A stretch of DNA of 64,000 bases from a bacterium (GCA_029554865.1 JAKPUX010000025.1:1-64000), one strand, 5' to 3'. Counted from the first letter of the stretch, positions 9,164 through 20,042 are shown. A program made the numbers and translations. Notes: generated by a model not told the origin, from the letters alone.

Positions 9164-12100
9164 TTGTTCCAGAATATTCTAAAAGAGCAGCTGAAGGTAC
9201 CCGCCCGGATCGAATTTCTCGGCGAACTGCGGGATTTCGTCACCAAGGTTGGCCACCGCCACGGTTTCTCAGAGCGGGTGATCAATGCCTTCAAGCTCTC
9301 CATAGACGAGGCGGCCACCAACATCATCAAGCATGCCTACCGCGACTGGGAAGGCAGCATCACAATTCGCGCCATCGTCAAGAAAAACAGCCTCACCATC
9401 GTCCTGGTTGATCAGGGCAAGTATTTCGATCCGCGTCAGGTCAGCGATCCCGACCTCCAGCGCTATGTCGACATCGGCAAGAAGGGCGGCCTGGGAATCT
9501 TCATCATGCGCCGGCTGCTCGACGAGATCGATTATCGCAAGACCGAAGAGGGCAACGAGTTGTGGATGGTCAAGCATCGCGACGTTGCGCGCAAGCGCCG
9601 CCTCGCAGTGCCCTCGCTCTCCATGACCCTCAAGGCGCGCTACTGGCTGATATCGACCTCTGTTTTCACCCTCTTTTTGCTCGGGGTTCTCGTCTACAAC
9701 TTTTTTCGCAGTGCCGACTCTATCACTGCCGATTTTCTCGCCCGGGGGCGCACCGCCCTCTCGGTGATGACCTCGGACATATCGGCCAATCTGCAGCAGC
9801 AGCTTCCCGAGACCACGCGCCAGAGCATGGTGGAGGGGACCAATCTTCCCGACGACATTGATATCCTCGCCCACACCCTGCCGCCGCTCAACACCCTGCA
9901 GAATTCGGAATACCGGGATATCCTCTATCAGGCGCTTATCGCCGACAATAACCAGTACATTCTGGCCAGCACCGAGGGCAAGCTGATTTTCACCCGTTTC
10001 AATCGGCCGCAGGAAACCGGCAAGCTGCAGAATGATGTCCTGCGTTACACCTTCCCTTCAGGGATCGAGGTGCTGGAAATTACCTCCCCGGTTCTGGATG
10101 AGTCCGGCAAAACCCTTTGCACCGCCCACTTTTTCATCGATCACGCTGCCATCAGCAAGGAGATCAGCAGCGAGCGCTGGAGCAACGCCCGGATGCTGGG
10201 CCTGATCTGGCTCATCGGCGCCGCCGGTCTCTTTTTGCTCATCATCCTAGTGATGAACCCCTTCCGGCGTCTCTCCGAGTGGGTCAAACAGCTCGGACAG
10301 CCCGGTGCCGCTGACGAGATGGACATCGATGCCACAACCGAGATCGGCGAGATCGCCCAGGCCTTCAGTGATATCACCCTGAAGCTGCGGGAATCCCAGG
10401 TCAATATGGCCGAACAGGAACGGCTGCAAAAGGAGATGCAGGTCGCCCAGGAAATCCAGCAGACCCTGCTGCCGGGCGAATTTCCCGAGATCGAGGGTTA
10501 CGGAATCAGCAGCTATTACGCCGCCGCCAAGGAGGTGGGAGGCGACTATTATGATTTCGTCGAGGTGGACAAGGATACCCTGGGCATCGTCGTCGCCGAT
10601 GTTTCGGGCAAGGGGGTTCCGGGTTCACTGGTCATGACCATGATCCGCACCGCCCTGCGCACCGAGGCGCGCGGCGTCAAGGATGCGGCCGAGGTGCTGG
10701 CGCGCGTGAACGACTTTGTCGTCGCAGACATGAAAAAGGGGATGTTCGTCACCCTTTTTTATGTGATCATCGATTCCAAGAAAAGGCGGCTCAACTATGC
10801 CAGCGCCGGACACAATCCGATGATCCTCTATCGCGGCAGCCGCAACAAATCCTATTACCTCAATCCCCACGGCTTCCCCATTGGCATCTCCCTGCCGGAC
10901 AAGAATCTCTTCCGCAACACCATTGAGTCGGACACCCTCTCTCTCAATGAGGGCGACATCCTGCTGATTTACACCGACGGCATCACCGAGGCGATGAACC
11001 GGCGGCGCCAGCTCTACGGGGAGGAGCGTTTTCTCAACGTCATCCGTGAAAACGGCCTTCTGCCGGCCCAGGATTTTGTCGACAAGCTGCACGAGGAGAT
11101 CCTCTCCTTTACCGAGGGCACACCGCAGAGCGACGACATCACGCTCGTCGCCATCAAGGAAAAGTCTTCAGCGGAAAAGATCGAGCTCGAACGCGCCAAG
11201 CGGGTCTATCGCCGTCTCCAGCAGGGCAGCAGCATCAAGGAGGCGTGCGAGAGCGAGGGCCTTTCCTCCTACTCCTATTATTCCAAATACAAAGAGATCT
11301 TTGAGCAGGGTAACATCGAGGAGCTGGTCAGCGTCGAGAGCGAGTCCATCGAAGCCAAGCATCTGAGCATCGAGGAGAAGACCCGTCTTTATGATGTGAT
11401 CATGCGCTACCCCGAGTACGGAGCCAAGAAGATCCATGAGGAGCTCCTCACCGAGCGCTATGGCTTTATGGATATCCATCCCGCCAAGATCTACGAAGAG
11501 TTGGTGCGGGCCAAGCTGAACACGCGCGAGCTGCGCGAGGCCTTTGTTCATCGTGGCGGTAAAAAGCGCCGACCCAAGCCGCCGGGTACCCCGATGCTGA
11601 CGCTGGACGGGCGGGTGATCATCCAGAAGGGCGGGCTGGCCGACATGGAATCCGATCACGAGCCGGCGGAGGCTCCCGGTGAAGCCCGCAAGGGTCGTCC
11701 GGCGGCGGAACCGCCTAAACCCGCACGCGCGGCTGCAGCCCCCGGGCGTCAGAGGGTGGCGTTGCCGCATCAGCCTGGCATGAGCCGCTTCCAGGGACGG
11801 GATATTCTCTCCTACCAGATCGAGGAGCTTCTCGACGTCCCGCTCGAGGATCTCTTCGACAAACGGCTGGGCGGGGCGGCGCCGGAGGCAGAGTCCTATA
11901 CGGATGAGTTCGTCGAGCCTGATGAATCCACCCAGGCTGCCGCCAGACCGGCCGCCGAGCCCGATCTATCCCTTGCGGAGATGGGTTTTGAATATGCAGC
12001 CGGCGCTGGTGAAAAGGGGGCCCCCGTCGAGGAGGAGCTGCTGGATCTGCCCCCGGAGATCGTTCCCCTCGAGGCGGTTGCACAAGCTGAGGCCGGTAAC

Positions 12101-13126
12101 GTGGAGAGCAATCTGCCCGAAAGGAATATCGAGCCCCCCCTGCCGGAGCCGGGGCTGGAGCTGCGTGATGATGAAGATGATCTCACCAGCGACGATCTCG
12201 ATTTTGCGGATATTCTCGAGACCGGGGGCGGGCTTGAGGATCCCTTCGCGCTTCGCGAGGAGGGCAGGAGATTCCCGGCCGCGCCGATGGAAGAGGCGGT
12301 CGTCCTTCCCGCCGCCGAACCGGAGAGGGAGGATTTCAACCCACCCCAGGAGGATGCCGATCCGGCGCTGCGCGACATCTTTGAGGAGTTTCTCGAGATC
12401 GATGAAGAGGCCGGCCTGATTTCCGAAAGTGGCGAGCTGGAGAACGAGATCATCGAGCAGATATTGCAGAACGAGATCGCCTCGCGGATGAACTGGCAGG
12501 TCGGGGAGCAGGAGGGCGCCGGGCCGGACCTGGCGGGGCAATGGCAGCTGGAGGAGGCGGCCGGCGAGGTTGGTCATGCCGAGGAGGAGATAAAGGACCA
12601 GCATCGCCTCTCTTTCGACGAGCTCATCGATCTGCTCAGTGCCGAGAAGAATGGCGGGAAGGAGTGGCCGGAGCCGGGCCTCGAGGCGGCGGAACGGGCG
12701 AGGAGTTCGGAGGGGGGAGGAAGTGCCGCGGCGCCGGCCCATACTGATGATCCCGACCGCGACCGCGCCTACGCCAATGCCCTCAGCCGTTTTCTGAACG
12801 AGGAGTACAGGCAATCGATCGAAATCTGCTCGGAGATTCTGGCGCGAGACGGCGGCGATACCCAGGTGCGCGTGCTGCTGGGGCAATCCTATTTCCGCGC
12901 CAACGCTTTCCGTGAATCGGCGCGGGAGTTTCAGCGCATTCTCAAGATCGATCCACGCAACAAGGAGGCGCATGAGAAACTGGGGGTGATTTACGCCAAC
13001 CAGGGGGCGTTTCCGCGGGCCATTGCCCATTGGGAATATCTGTTGCAGCTCGCGCCGGAGCGCCGCGACATTTTTGAAAGCATCCAGAGAGCCAAGCAGT
13101 TCATCAACCAGACCGAGTCATCCTGA
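9164..13126 (+). CDS. Fused RsbW-like kinase / PP2C (SpoIIE-type) phosphatase with HTH-like and TPR regions
   Basis: A 1,320-residue multidomain regulator. Residues 1-140 are a GHKL anti-sigma-factor kinase like RsbW (N-box DEAATNIIKHAY at 49-60, DQGKYFDP at 83-90, GKKGGLGIF at 105-113). Two membrane helices (about 160-181 and 344-364) flank a ~160-residue external sensor region. A HAMP-like segment and coiled coil follow. A PP2C/SpoIIE phosphatase spans about 440-665, with metal-site motifs GGDYYD (459-464), VADVSGKGV, YTDGITEA and SDDITLVAI. Residues 672-715 and 735-795 look like two helix-turn-helix units of the transposase/integrase kind. Residues 800-1200 are acidic and low in complexity, and the end is TPR-like. 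The start is TTG preceded by GAAGAGG. Kinase and phosphatase in one chain imply a self-contained partner switch acting on the STAS protein encoded next. Confidence 0.85.
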   Translation: MFQNILKEQLKVPARIEFLGELRDFVTKVGHRHGFSERVINAFKLSIDEAATNIIKHAYRDWEGSITIRAIVKKNSLTIVLVDQGKYFDPRQVSDPDLQRYVDIGKKGGLGIFIMRRLLDEIDYRKTEEGNELWMVKHRDVARKRRLAVPSLSMTLKARYWLISTSVFTLFLLGVLVYNFFRSADSITADFLARGRTALSVMTSDISANLQQQLPETTRQSMVEGTNLPDDIDILAHTLPPLNTLQNSEYRDILYQALIADNNQYILASTEGKLIFTRFNRPQETGKLQNDVLRYTFPSGIEVLEITSPVLDESGKTLCTAHFFIDHAAISKEISSERWSNARMLGLIWLIGAAGLFLLIILVMNPFRRLSEWVKQLGQPGAADEMDIDATTEIGEIAQAFSDITLKLRESQVNMAEQERLQKEMQVAQEIQQTLLPGEFPEIEGYGISSYYAAAKEVGGDYYDFVEVDKDTLGIVVADVSGKGVPGSLVMTMIRTALRTEARGVKDAAEVLARVNDFVVADMKKGMFVTLFYVIIDSKKRRLNYASAGHNPMILYRGSRNKSYYLNPHGFPIGISLPDKNLFRNTIESDTLSLNEGDILLIYTDGITEAMNRRRQLYGEERFLNVIRENGLLPAQDFVDKLHEEILSFTEGTPQSDDITLVAIKEKSSAEKIELERAKRVYRRLQQGSSIKEACESEGLSSYSYYSKYKEIFEQGNIEELVSVESESIEAKHLSIEEKTRLYDVIMRYPEYGAKKIHEELLTERYGFMDIHPAKIYEELVRAKLNTRELREAFVHRGGKKRRPKPPGTPMLTLDGRVIIQKGGLADMESDHEPAEAPGEARKGRPAAEPPKPARAAAAPGRQRVALPHQPGMSRFQGRDILSYQIEELLDVPLEDLFDKRLGGAAPEAESYTDEFVEPDESTQAAARPAAEPDLSLAEMGFEYAAGAGEKGAPVEEELLDLPPEIVPLEAVAQAEAGNVESNLPERNIEPPLPEPGLELRDDEDDLTSDDLDFADILETGGGLEDPFALREEGRRFPAAPMEEAVVLPAAEPEREDFNPPQEDADPALRDIFEEFLEIDEEAGLISESGELENEIIEQILQNEIASRMNWQVGEQEGAGPDLAGQWQLEEAAGEVGHAEEEIKDQHRLSFDELIDLLSAEKNGGKEWPEPGLEAAERARSSEGGGSAAAPAHTDDPDRDRAYANALSRFLNEEYRQSIEICSEILARDGGDTQVRVLLGQSYFRANAFRESAREFQRILKIDPRNKEAHEKLGVIYANQGAFPRAIAHWEYLLQLAPERRDIFESIQRAKQFINQTESS

Positions 13127-13159
13127 CCCTGGGCGCCCCTGACTTGCTGGATATTTTTG

Positions 13160-13188
13160 TTGACTATTAGAGGCATAAAGGCTATATT
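13160..13188 (+). promoter_or_regulatory. Sigma-70-type promoter for the STAS gene
   Basis: TTGACT (13160-13165) and TATATT (13183-13188) are separated by exactly 17 bases. The STAS gene starts about 125 bases downstream, so it can be transcribed apart from the kinase/phosphatase gene. Confidence 0.6.
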
Positions 13189-13313
13189 TGTCTGCTGGAA
13201 GAACTCGTCCGGACGGGGTATCTGGTGGGATGGCGTGCTTTCGACTCGACATTGCGGTTACAGTCTTGCGCCCAGTTCCTGCAATCGCGAAATAATCTTG
13301 ATGGAGATTCAAA

Positions 13314-13976
13314 ATGGAAGGCATCCAATTGTCAGTGGAGAAGACGGGAACTAAAAACAGTGTATCGATCATCAAGGTTGGCGGATATATTGACACCACC
13401 ACATCATCGGAACTGGAACACGCCCTGAGCACTCTTCTCAAGGCGGGATCATACAATATCATCATCGACCTGGGCAATGTCGATTACGTCAGCAGCGCGG
13501 GCTGGGGCATCTTCATCAGCGAGATCAAGGGGATCCGCGAAAAGGGCGGTGATCTCAAACTGGTGCGCATGATCCCTGAAGTCTATGAGGTTTTCGAGCT
13601 GCTTGAGTTCCACTATATCCTCAAGGCCTGCGACAGCATTGACGAGGCTATAAAGGATTTCGAGCGCACCCTGGGTCCAGTCACCGAGGGGAGCAAGGTC
13701 GCCGAAGTGGATATGGAGGCGGCGCACTCCCGGGGCGGCAGCGAGCGCCGCGAGAGCGCTCCCCGGCCGGAGAGCGGCAGGGCCGACAATCTGGAAGAGA
13801 AGATTCGCAAGATCATCGGACAGGATCCCGAGATCGGCACCATCCAGCTCATCAGGACCCTGAATACGCCGGAGCATGGCAATATCCGTCTCGGCTGGTT
13901 TGCGATGCGCAAGCTCTTGAAAAAAAGCGGTCTGGACAGCAAAAAAGGTCGGGCCCTTCTCAGCTCCGGACGCTGA
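13314..13976 (+). CDS. STAS-domain anti-sigma factor antagonist with extra C-terminal module
   Basis: Residues 1-115 form a STAS domain of the SpoIIAA/RsbV kind, with the conserved phosphorylation-site region NVDYVSSAGWG (56-66; Ser60 or Ser61 is the likely target). The family binds an anti-sigma kinase and is released or captured by reversible serine phosphorylation. Beyond the STAS domain lies a charged linker (about 120-160). A ~55-residue helical tail follows (161-215), containing DPEIGTIQLIRTL and MRKLLKKSGLDSKKG. It resembles residues 740-795 of the upstream kinase/phosphatase. A plain RsbV is about 110 residues, so this protein is twice the usual length. GGAG sits 7 bases before the ATG. 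No sigma factor gene lies nearby, so the final output is unknown. Confidence 0.85.
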   Translation: MEGIQLSVEKTGTKNSVSIIKVGGYIDTTTSSELEHALSTLLKAGSYNIIIDLGNVDYVSSAGWGIFISEIKGIREKGGDLKLVRMIPEVYEVFELLEFHYILKACDSIDEAIKDFERTLGPVTEGSKVAEVDMEAAHSRGGSERRESAPRPESGRADNLEEKIRKIIGQDPEIGTIQLIRTLNTPEHGNIRLGWFAMRKLLKKSGLDSKKGRALLSSGR

Positions 13977-14027
13977 CGCGCGCCTGCGCGGCACCAATTC
14001 CCGGGTGGCGGCACGGCCTCTGCATAA

Positions 14028-15071
<1,044 letters not shown>

Positions 15072-15092
15072 CGCCTTCCAACAGGAGGTGCT

Positions 15093-16184
15093 ATGGAATC
15101 TGCTACCCCCGAATTAATCAGTTTATGGAATACCCCGGGGATTGGACCGCAGCGGCTGCGCAGCCTGATCGAGCGCTTCGGCAGCGGCCGGGCGGTCTAT
15201 GCCGCCTCCACCCGGCAGTTGTGCGAGGTTGAGGGCATAGACCAGGCGACGGCCGCCAAGATCAAGGCCAATAGAGATCTGGAGGGGGCAACCCGGGAGC
15301 TGGAACGGACCCGCAAGGCAGGTGTGACCGTCCTTTCCCTCTGGGATGCGGCCTATCCGGAGATGCTCCGTCCCCTCTACGATTTGCCGGTGATTCTGTT
15401 CGTCCAGGGCGATCTGGAGGCGCTCTCGGCCAGGGCGGTGGCGGTGGTCGGTACGCGCGTTCCCAGCGAGTACGGGCAGATTGTCGCCCGCAAGCTGACG
15501 CGGGAGCTGGTCCAGCGTGGTCTGGTCATTGTCAGCGGCCTGGCCCGCGGCATCGATACCATCGCCCACCATGAGGCGGTTACGCAGGGCGGGCGGACTG
15601 TTGCAGTGCTCGGTTCAGGTCTCGATCAGATCTATCCCGGCGAGAACCGCCGGTTGGCGCGGATGATCACGGAACACGGCGCCCTGATCTCGGAGTATCT
15701 CCTCGGCACCCAGCCGGATGCCCCCCATTTTCCCCGCCGCAACCGGATCATCGCCGGCCTCGCTGCAGCCACCCTGGTGGTTGAGGCCGGCGAGGGCAGC
15801 GGGGCGCTGATCACCGCGGATGACGCCCTGGAGTACAACCGTGAGGTTATGGCGGTTCCGGGCAATATCACCAATCCGCGGGCGTATGGGTGCAACCACC
15901 TCATCCAGCAGGGGGCCAAGCTGGTGCAAAGGGTGGAGGATATCCTGGTGGAGATCGGCATGGCGGAGGAGCCGCCGCAGAGCCGGCAGCTCGAGCTGCC
16001 GGGGGTGGGGATTTCGGCTGACGAGGAAAAGCTTTTAGGGGTTCTCAGCCAGGAGCCCCGGCATGTGGATGAGATCGCTCAGGTGCTGGGCAGGCCGGTT
16101 TCCACAGTTCTGGCCCAGCTTCTCGAGCTGGAGTTGAAGAGTCTCGTCAACCAGCTGCCGGGGAAGAAATTTGTGCGCGCCTGA
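15093..16184 (+). CDS. dprA: DNA-processing protein DprA/Smf
   Basis: DprA loads RecA onto incoming single-stranded DNA during natural transformation. A helix-hairpin-helix-like N-terminus (about 10-60) precedes the Rossmann-like core: VVGTRVPSEYG at 118-128, VSGLARGIDTIAHH at 147-160, GSGLDQIYPGENRRL at 174-188, FPRRNRIIAGL at 213-223 and EAGEGSGALITAD at 231-243. The last ~60 residues look like the winged-helix domain common to DprA proteins. Length (363) is normal. AGGAGG lies 7 bases before the ATG. No other competence gene is in the window, so transformability cannot be judged. Confidence 0.95.
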   Translation: MESATPELISLWNTPGIGPQRLRSLIERFGSGRAVYAASTRQLCEVEGIDQATAAKIKANRDLEGATRELERTRKAGVTVLSLWDAAYPEMLRPLYDLPVILFVQGDLEALSARAVAVVGTRVPSEYGQIVARKLTRELVQRGLVIVSGLARGIDTIAHHEAVTQGGRTVAVLGSGLDQIYPGENRRLARMITEHGALISEYLLGTQPDAPHFPRRNRIIAGLAAATLVVEAGEGSGALITADDALEYNREVMAVPGNITNPRAYGCNHLIQQGAKLVQRVEDILVEIGMAEEPPQSRQLELPGVGISADEEKLLGVLSQEPRHVDEIAQVLGRPVSTVLAQLLELELKSLVNQLPGKKFVRA

Positions 16185-16217
16185 GGGCAAACGAATGAGG
16201 TTCTATGCAAATAATGT

Positions 16218-16246
16218 TTGACTATCTTTTTAATTATTTGTAAATT
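16218..16246 (+). promoter_or_regulatory. Sigma-70-type promoter for the tRNA-Ser pair
   Basis: TTGACT (16218-16223), a 17-base spacer and TAAATT (16241-16246). The tRNA-Ser(UGA) 5' end is 12 bases past the -10 box, a typical short leader for a stable RNA. Confidence 0.7.
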
Positions 16247-16257
16247 GACATCTGCCG

Positions 16258-16341
16258 GGAGGGATAGACCTAACAGGCAAGGCAGCGGTCTTGAAAACCG
16301 CCGGGCGCAAGCCCTTGGGGGTTCGAATCCCCCTCCCTCCG
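16258..16341 (+). tRNA. tRNA-Ser (anticodon TGA)
   Basis: The acceptor arms GGAGGGA and TCCCTCC pair fully and the discriminator is G. The anticodon loop CTTGAAA gives TGA. A long variable arm (GGGCGCAAGCCC region), as in class II tRNAs, and a TTCGAAT T-loop are present. CCA is not encoded. Confidence 0.95.
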
Positions 16342-16377
16342 CTTCATGAGGTCGATTCCCGGCGAAGACATATTTTC

Positions 16378-16466
16378 GGAGAGGTGCCGGAGTGGCTGAA
16401 CGGGGCGGCCTGCTAAGCCGTTGTAGGGGGTAACCCCTACCCAGGGTTCGAATCCCTGCCTCTCCG
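16378..16466 (+). tRNA. tRNA-Ser (anticodon GCT)
   Basis: The acceptor arms GGAGAGG/CCTCTCC, anticodon loop CTGCTAA, a long variable stem (GTAGGGG/CCCCTAC) and loop TTCGAAT mark it as class II. It lies 36 bases after tRNA-Ser(TGA), so both probably share one transcript. CCA is not encoded. Confidence 0.95.
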
Positions 16467-16469
16467 CAA

Positions 16470-16499
16470 CAAAAAATGGCGAAATTCGCCATTTTTTTG
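16470..16499 (+). terminator. Rho-independent terminator after the tRNA-Ser pair
   Basis: ATGGCGAA and TTCGCCAT form a tight hairpin flanked by A-run and T-run (AAAAAA/TTTTTTT). It ends the tRNA transcript before gltX. Confidence 0.85.
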
Positions 16500-16531
16500 T
16501 GAGAGTCAACGAACCAGCAGAAGGATTGGTT

Positions 16532-18055
16532 GTGGCCAAGACAAGAGTGCGATTCGCCCCGAGTCCGACGGGATTTGTTCATATCGGCAGTCTGCGCACA
16601 GCGCTCTACAACTATCTCTACGCGCGCAATCAGGGCGGTGATTTCATTCTGCGCATCGAGGATACAGACCGCGAACGGTTTGTGGAGGGGGCGGTCGAGA
16701 ATCTGATTTCAGTGCTCGAGTGGGCGGGGTTACGCCCAGACGAGGGCCCGCGCTGGGGCGGAGCCTGTGGCCCCTATTTTCAGTCCGAGCGCACAGAGAC
16801 CTACCGCCATTATGCCCAGGAGCTGCTCAAGAAAGGGTATGCCTACTACTCCTTTGATACGCCGGCGGATATCGAAGCGATGCGCGCGCGCGCCAAGGCA
16901 GCGGGGAATCCCTATGCCAAGTACAATTTCGCCAACCGGATGGAGATGCGCAACAGTTTGAGCCTCCCGCCCGCAGAGGTCGAGGAGGCGATCGCGGACG
17001 GCACCCCCTACGCCATCCGCCTGCTCGTTCCGGAGGGGCGCAAGTTCGAGGTTGAGGATGAGGTTCGCGGCCATGTGGTTTTTGACAGCAAGGAGGTGGA
17101 TGACCAGGTGCTGCTCAAGTCGGATGGCTATCCGACCTATCACCTGGCCAATGTCGTGGATGATCATCTCATGGAGATCACCCATGTCATCCGCGGCGAG
17201 GAGTGGCTGAGTTCCGTGCCCAAGCACCTGCTGCTGTACGAGTATTTCGGCTGGCAGCCGCCGAAGATGGCCCATCTGCCGCTGATTTTTAATCCCGACG
17301 GCAGCAAGATGAGCAAACGGGACATCCAGTCCCTGGAGGCTTTGCCCCCCGGCAAGGTCGATCCCGATGTCGCCTCCTATATCCGCAGGGGGTATGAAAA
17401 GTCGGCCATCCTCAACTGCATTGCGCTGCTCGGCTGGAATCCCGGGGAGGGGGATGACCGTCAGGTTTTTTCCCTCGATGAGCTGGTACAGGAGTTTTCT
17501 CTTGGCCGCATCAACAAGTCGGCGGCGATTTTTGATCTTAAAAAGCTCAACTGGCTCAACAAGGAGCACATCATGAGGCGCTCCCCCGAGTCGATCGCGG
17601 CTGCCGTGCGTGCCATGCCCGAGGCGGAGGCCCTGGGAGAGATCGATCAGGCCTATCTGCTCGGGGTTGTCGGGCTGCTGCATGAGCGCCTCCATTTCAT
17701 CGGCGATTTCTGGAGGATGGCCGGCTACTTCTTCAAGGATCCGGAGAGCTATGAGGCGGAAGCCCTGCAGAAGCGCTGGAGCCCGGAAACCGCTCCGTTG
17801 CTTCAGGAACTGAGCCGCGAGTTCGAAGCCGCCGGGGTTTTTGCCGCGGCGGAGATCGAGCAGGCCTTGCGTACTGTGGCGGAGCGGCATGATCTCAAGG
17901 GGAGCCTGCTCATTCACCCGCTCCGCCTGGCGGTCACCGGCCTCAGCGTCGGACCGGGGTTGTTCGAGCTGATGGAACTCCTCGGCCGGGAGACGGTGCT
18001 GCGCCGCCTGACCCTGGCCATCAAGCAAGTACCTATGATATTAGGGATCGGATAA
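16532..18055 (+). CDS. gltX: Glutamyl-tRNA synthetase
   Basis: Charges tRNA-Glu with glutamate. It is a class I synthetase: the first residues read [12 protein letters not shown], the HIGH-type motif is HIGS (residues 17-20) and the KMSKS-type motif is [10 protein letters not shown]-terminal anticodon-binding helical region follows; total length is 507 residues. I chose GTG 16532, which has AAGGA 7 bases upstream and gives the family N-terminus. An in-frame GTG at 16499 lies inside the terminator stem and was refused. glnS follows after one base, so glutamate and glutamine charging are expressed together. Confidence 0.95.
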   Translation: MAKTRVRFAPSPTGFVHIGSLRTALYNYLYARNQGGDFILRIEDTDRERFVEGAVENLISVLEWAGLRPDEGPRWGGACGPYFQSERTETYRHYAQELLKKGYAYYSFDTPADIEAMRARAKAAGNPYAKYNFANRMEMRNSLSLPPAEVEEAIADGTPYAIRLLVPEGRKFEVEDEVRGHVVFDSKEVDDQVLLKSDGYPTYHLANVVDDHLMEITHVIRGEEWLSSVPKHLLLYEYFGWQPPKMAHLPLIFNPDGSKMSKRDIQSLEALPPGKVDPDVASYIRRGYEKSAILNCIALLGWNPGEGDDRQVFSLDELVQEFSLGRINKSAAIFDLKKLNWLNKEHIMRRSPESIAAAVRAMPEAEALGEIDQAYLLGVVGLLHERLHFIGDFWRMAGYFFKDPESYEAEALQKRWSPETAPLLQELSREFEAAGVFAAAEIEQALRTVAERHDLKGSLLIHPLRLAVTGLSVGPGLFELMELLGRETVLRRLTLAIKQVPMILGIG

Positions 18056-18056
18056 G

Positions 18057-19796
18057 ATGGAAAACGTCAACGGACAGGCGGAAAGAACGGAGCAGGGCTC
18101 CGGAGAGGCGGCGGTCTCGACCGCGCCCCCCAATTTCATTCGCACTATCATCCGCGAGGATCTCAAGACCGGCAAATATCAGGGACGGGTGCACACCCGC
18201 TTCCCGCCGGAACCCAACGGTTATCTCCACATCGGCCACGCCAAGTCAATTTGCCTCAATTTCGGCCTTGCCCGCGAATTCGGCGGCAAGACCAATCTGC
18301 GTTATGACGACACCAATCCCGCCAAGGAGGATGTCGAGTATGTTGAATCGATTGAGGAAGATGTCCGCTGGCTGGGCTTTGACTGGGAAGGGCGCAAGTT
18401 CTATGCCTCCGACTATTTCGAGCAGCTCTATGAGTATGCGGTGCAGCTCATCAAGCTGGGGATGGCTTATGTCTGCGATCTAAGTCCCGATGAAATCAGG
18501 GAATACCGGGGTACTCTAACAGAACCCGGCAAGAACAGCCCCTATCGCGACCGGAGCGTAGCGGAAAATCTGGATCTTTTCGAGCGCATGCGCAAGGGTG
18601 AGTTCGCGGAGGGCAGCCGTGTGCTGCGGGCGAGGATCGACATGGCCTCACCCAACCTCAATATGCGTGATCCGGCCATCTACCGGATCAAGAAGGTCGA
18701 GCACCATCGCACCGGCGATACCTGGTGCATCTATCCCATGTACGACTATGCCCACTGTATTTCTGATTCGATAGAAGGGATCACCCACTCCATCTGCACC
18801 CTCGAATTTGAGGATCATCGGCCGCTTTACGACTGGTTTCTCGATCAGCTCGGAATTTACCATCCCCAGCAAATCGAATTTGCGCGGCTGAACCTCTCAT
18901 ATACCCTACTGAGTAAACGCAAACTGCTCCAGCTGGTGACCGAGAAACATGTCAGCGGCTGGGATGACCCGCGTATGCCGACGATCACGGGTATTCGCCG
19001 CCGCGGCTACACCCCGGAATCGATCCGCACTTTCGCCGAAATCATCGGCGTGGCCAAACGTGACAGCGTCGTCGACATCCAGCTGCTGGAGCACTGCCTG
19101 CGTGAGGATCTGAATCAGCGCGCGCCCCGGCGTATGGCGGTCCTCAATCCCCTCAGGGTGGTGATCGACAACTATCCGGAGGGAGAGTTCGAGGAGCTGG
19201 ATGCCGTCAATAATCCCGAGGATCCCGCGATGGGCACACGCAAGGTGCCTTTCGGCCGGGAACTCTACATCGAGCGCGATGACTTTCGTGAAGACCCGCC
19301 GAAACAGTTCCACCGCCTCTCGCCGGGACGGGAGGTCAGGCTGCGTTATGCCTACTTTGTCACCTGCACCGGGCTGGAAAAGAACGACCAGGGAGAAGTG
19401 ACAACCTTGCACTGCAGCTACGATCCTGCCTCGCGGGGCGGCGGCACGCCGGATGGACGCAAGGTGAAGGGCACCATCCACTGGGTCTCGGCTGCGCATG
19501 CCTTCAACGCGACCGTGCGTCTTTATGACAGCCTTTTCACCAGGCCAGACCCTCAGGCCACGACGGAAGGGGAAAGTTTTCTCGACTATCTCAATCCCGA
19601 CTCCCTGCGGGTGCTGACCGGCTGCAAACTAGAGCCCTCCCTGGCAGAAGCGGAGCCGGGAGCCCGGCTGCAGTTCGAACGCAACGGCTATTTCGTCGCG
19701 GATAGTGTCGATTCGAAACCAGGGGTTCCGGTATTCAACCGCACAGTAGCCCTGCGTGACAGCTGGGCGAAAATCGAAAAGAAAATCGGCGGCTGA
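18057..19796 (+). CDS. glnS: Glutaminyl-tRNA synthetase
   Basis: Charges tRNA-Gln directly with glutamine. The class I signature [15 protein letters not shown] (50-64) is followed by NLRYDDTNP. The KMSKS equivalent is LLSKRKL, and two C-terminal beta-barrel anticodon-binding domains follow. At 579 residues it is slightly longer than the E. coli enzyme because of a ~25-residue polar N-terminal extension. The ATG is one base after the gltX stop. GlnRS is patchily distributed in bacteria, many of which use GatCAB transamidation instead, so its presence is a lineage clue. A tRNA-Gln gene lies just downstream. Confidence 0.95.
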   Translation: MENVNGQAERTEQGSGEAAVSTAPPNFIRTIIREDLKTGKYQGRVHTRFPPEPNGYLHIGHAKSICLNFGLAREFGGKTNLRYDDTNPAKEDVEYVESIEEDVRWLGFDWEGRKFYASDYFEQLYEYAVQLIKLGMAYVCDLSPDEIREYRGTLTEPGKNSPYRDRSVAENLDLFERMRKGEFAEGSRVLRARIDMASPNLNMRDPAIYRIKKVEHHRTGDTWCIYPMYDYAHCISDSIEGITHSICTLEFEDHRPLYDWFLDQLGIYHPQQIEFARLNLSYTLLSKRKLLQLVTEKHVSGWDDPRMPTITGIRRRGYTPESIRTFAEIIGVAKRDSVVDIQLLEHCLREDLNQRAPRRMAVLNPLRVVIDNYPEGEFEELDAVNNPEDPAMGTRKVPFGRELYIERDDFREDPPKQFHRLSPGREVRLRYAYFVTCTGLEKNDQGEVTTLHCSYDPASRGGGTPDGRKVKGTIHWVSAAHAFNATVRLYDSLFTRPDPQATTEGESFLDYLNPDSLRVLTGCKLEPSLAEAEPGARLQFERNGYFVADSVDSKPGVPVFNRTVALRDSWAKIEKKIGG

Positions 19797-19877
19797 TCAG
19801 GCGCGGCCCACGGTCAAACACAGCACCGCGGGCGTTTTCAGCGCATTCCCGGCTTTCTTCCCGGCTGAAAAATTTGC

Positions 19878-19905
19878 TTGAATTGTCGTAAAAAATGCGT
19901 ATATT
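19878..19905 (+). promoter_or_regulatory. Sigma-70-type promoter for tRNA-Gln
   Basis: TTGAAT (19878-19883), a 16-base spacer and TATATT (19900-19905), with the tRNA starting 26 bases past the -10 box. Confidence 0.5.
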
Positions 19906-19930
19906 TACTGCCATCAAGCCATATCGTCCC

Positions 19931-20001
19931 TGGGGAATCGTCCAATGGCAGGACACATGACTCTGGATCATGGTATCGGGGTTCGAATCCCTGTTCCCCA
20001 G
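19931..20001 (+). tRNA. tRNA-Gln (anticodon CTG)
   Basis: The acceptor arms TGGGGAA/TTCCCCA pair, the anticodon stem is CATGA/TCATG with loop CTCTGGA, and the T-loop is TTCGAAT. A U1-A72 pair, as here, is a known GlnRS identity element in E. coli. It lies about 135 bases downstream of glnS. Confidence 0.93.
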
Positions 20002-20007
20002 CTCACA

Positions 20008-20042
20008 ACGGAAGGTCTCAGCTGAACCTTCCGTTTTTTTTT
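20008..20042 (+). terminator. Rho-independent terminator after tRNA-Gln
   Basis: ACGGAAGGT and ACCTTCCGT form a perfect 9-bp stem followed by a run of nine T. Confidence 0.9.

Noticed and set aside
16499-16531. Earlier GTG start for gltX
   Set aside because: It sits at the end of the tRNA terminator and has no ribosome site. GTG 16532 has AAGGA and gives the family N-terminus.
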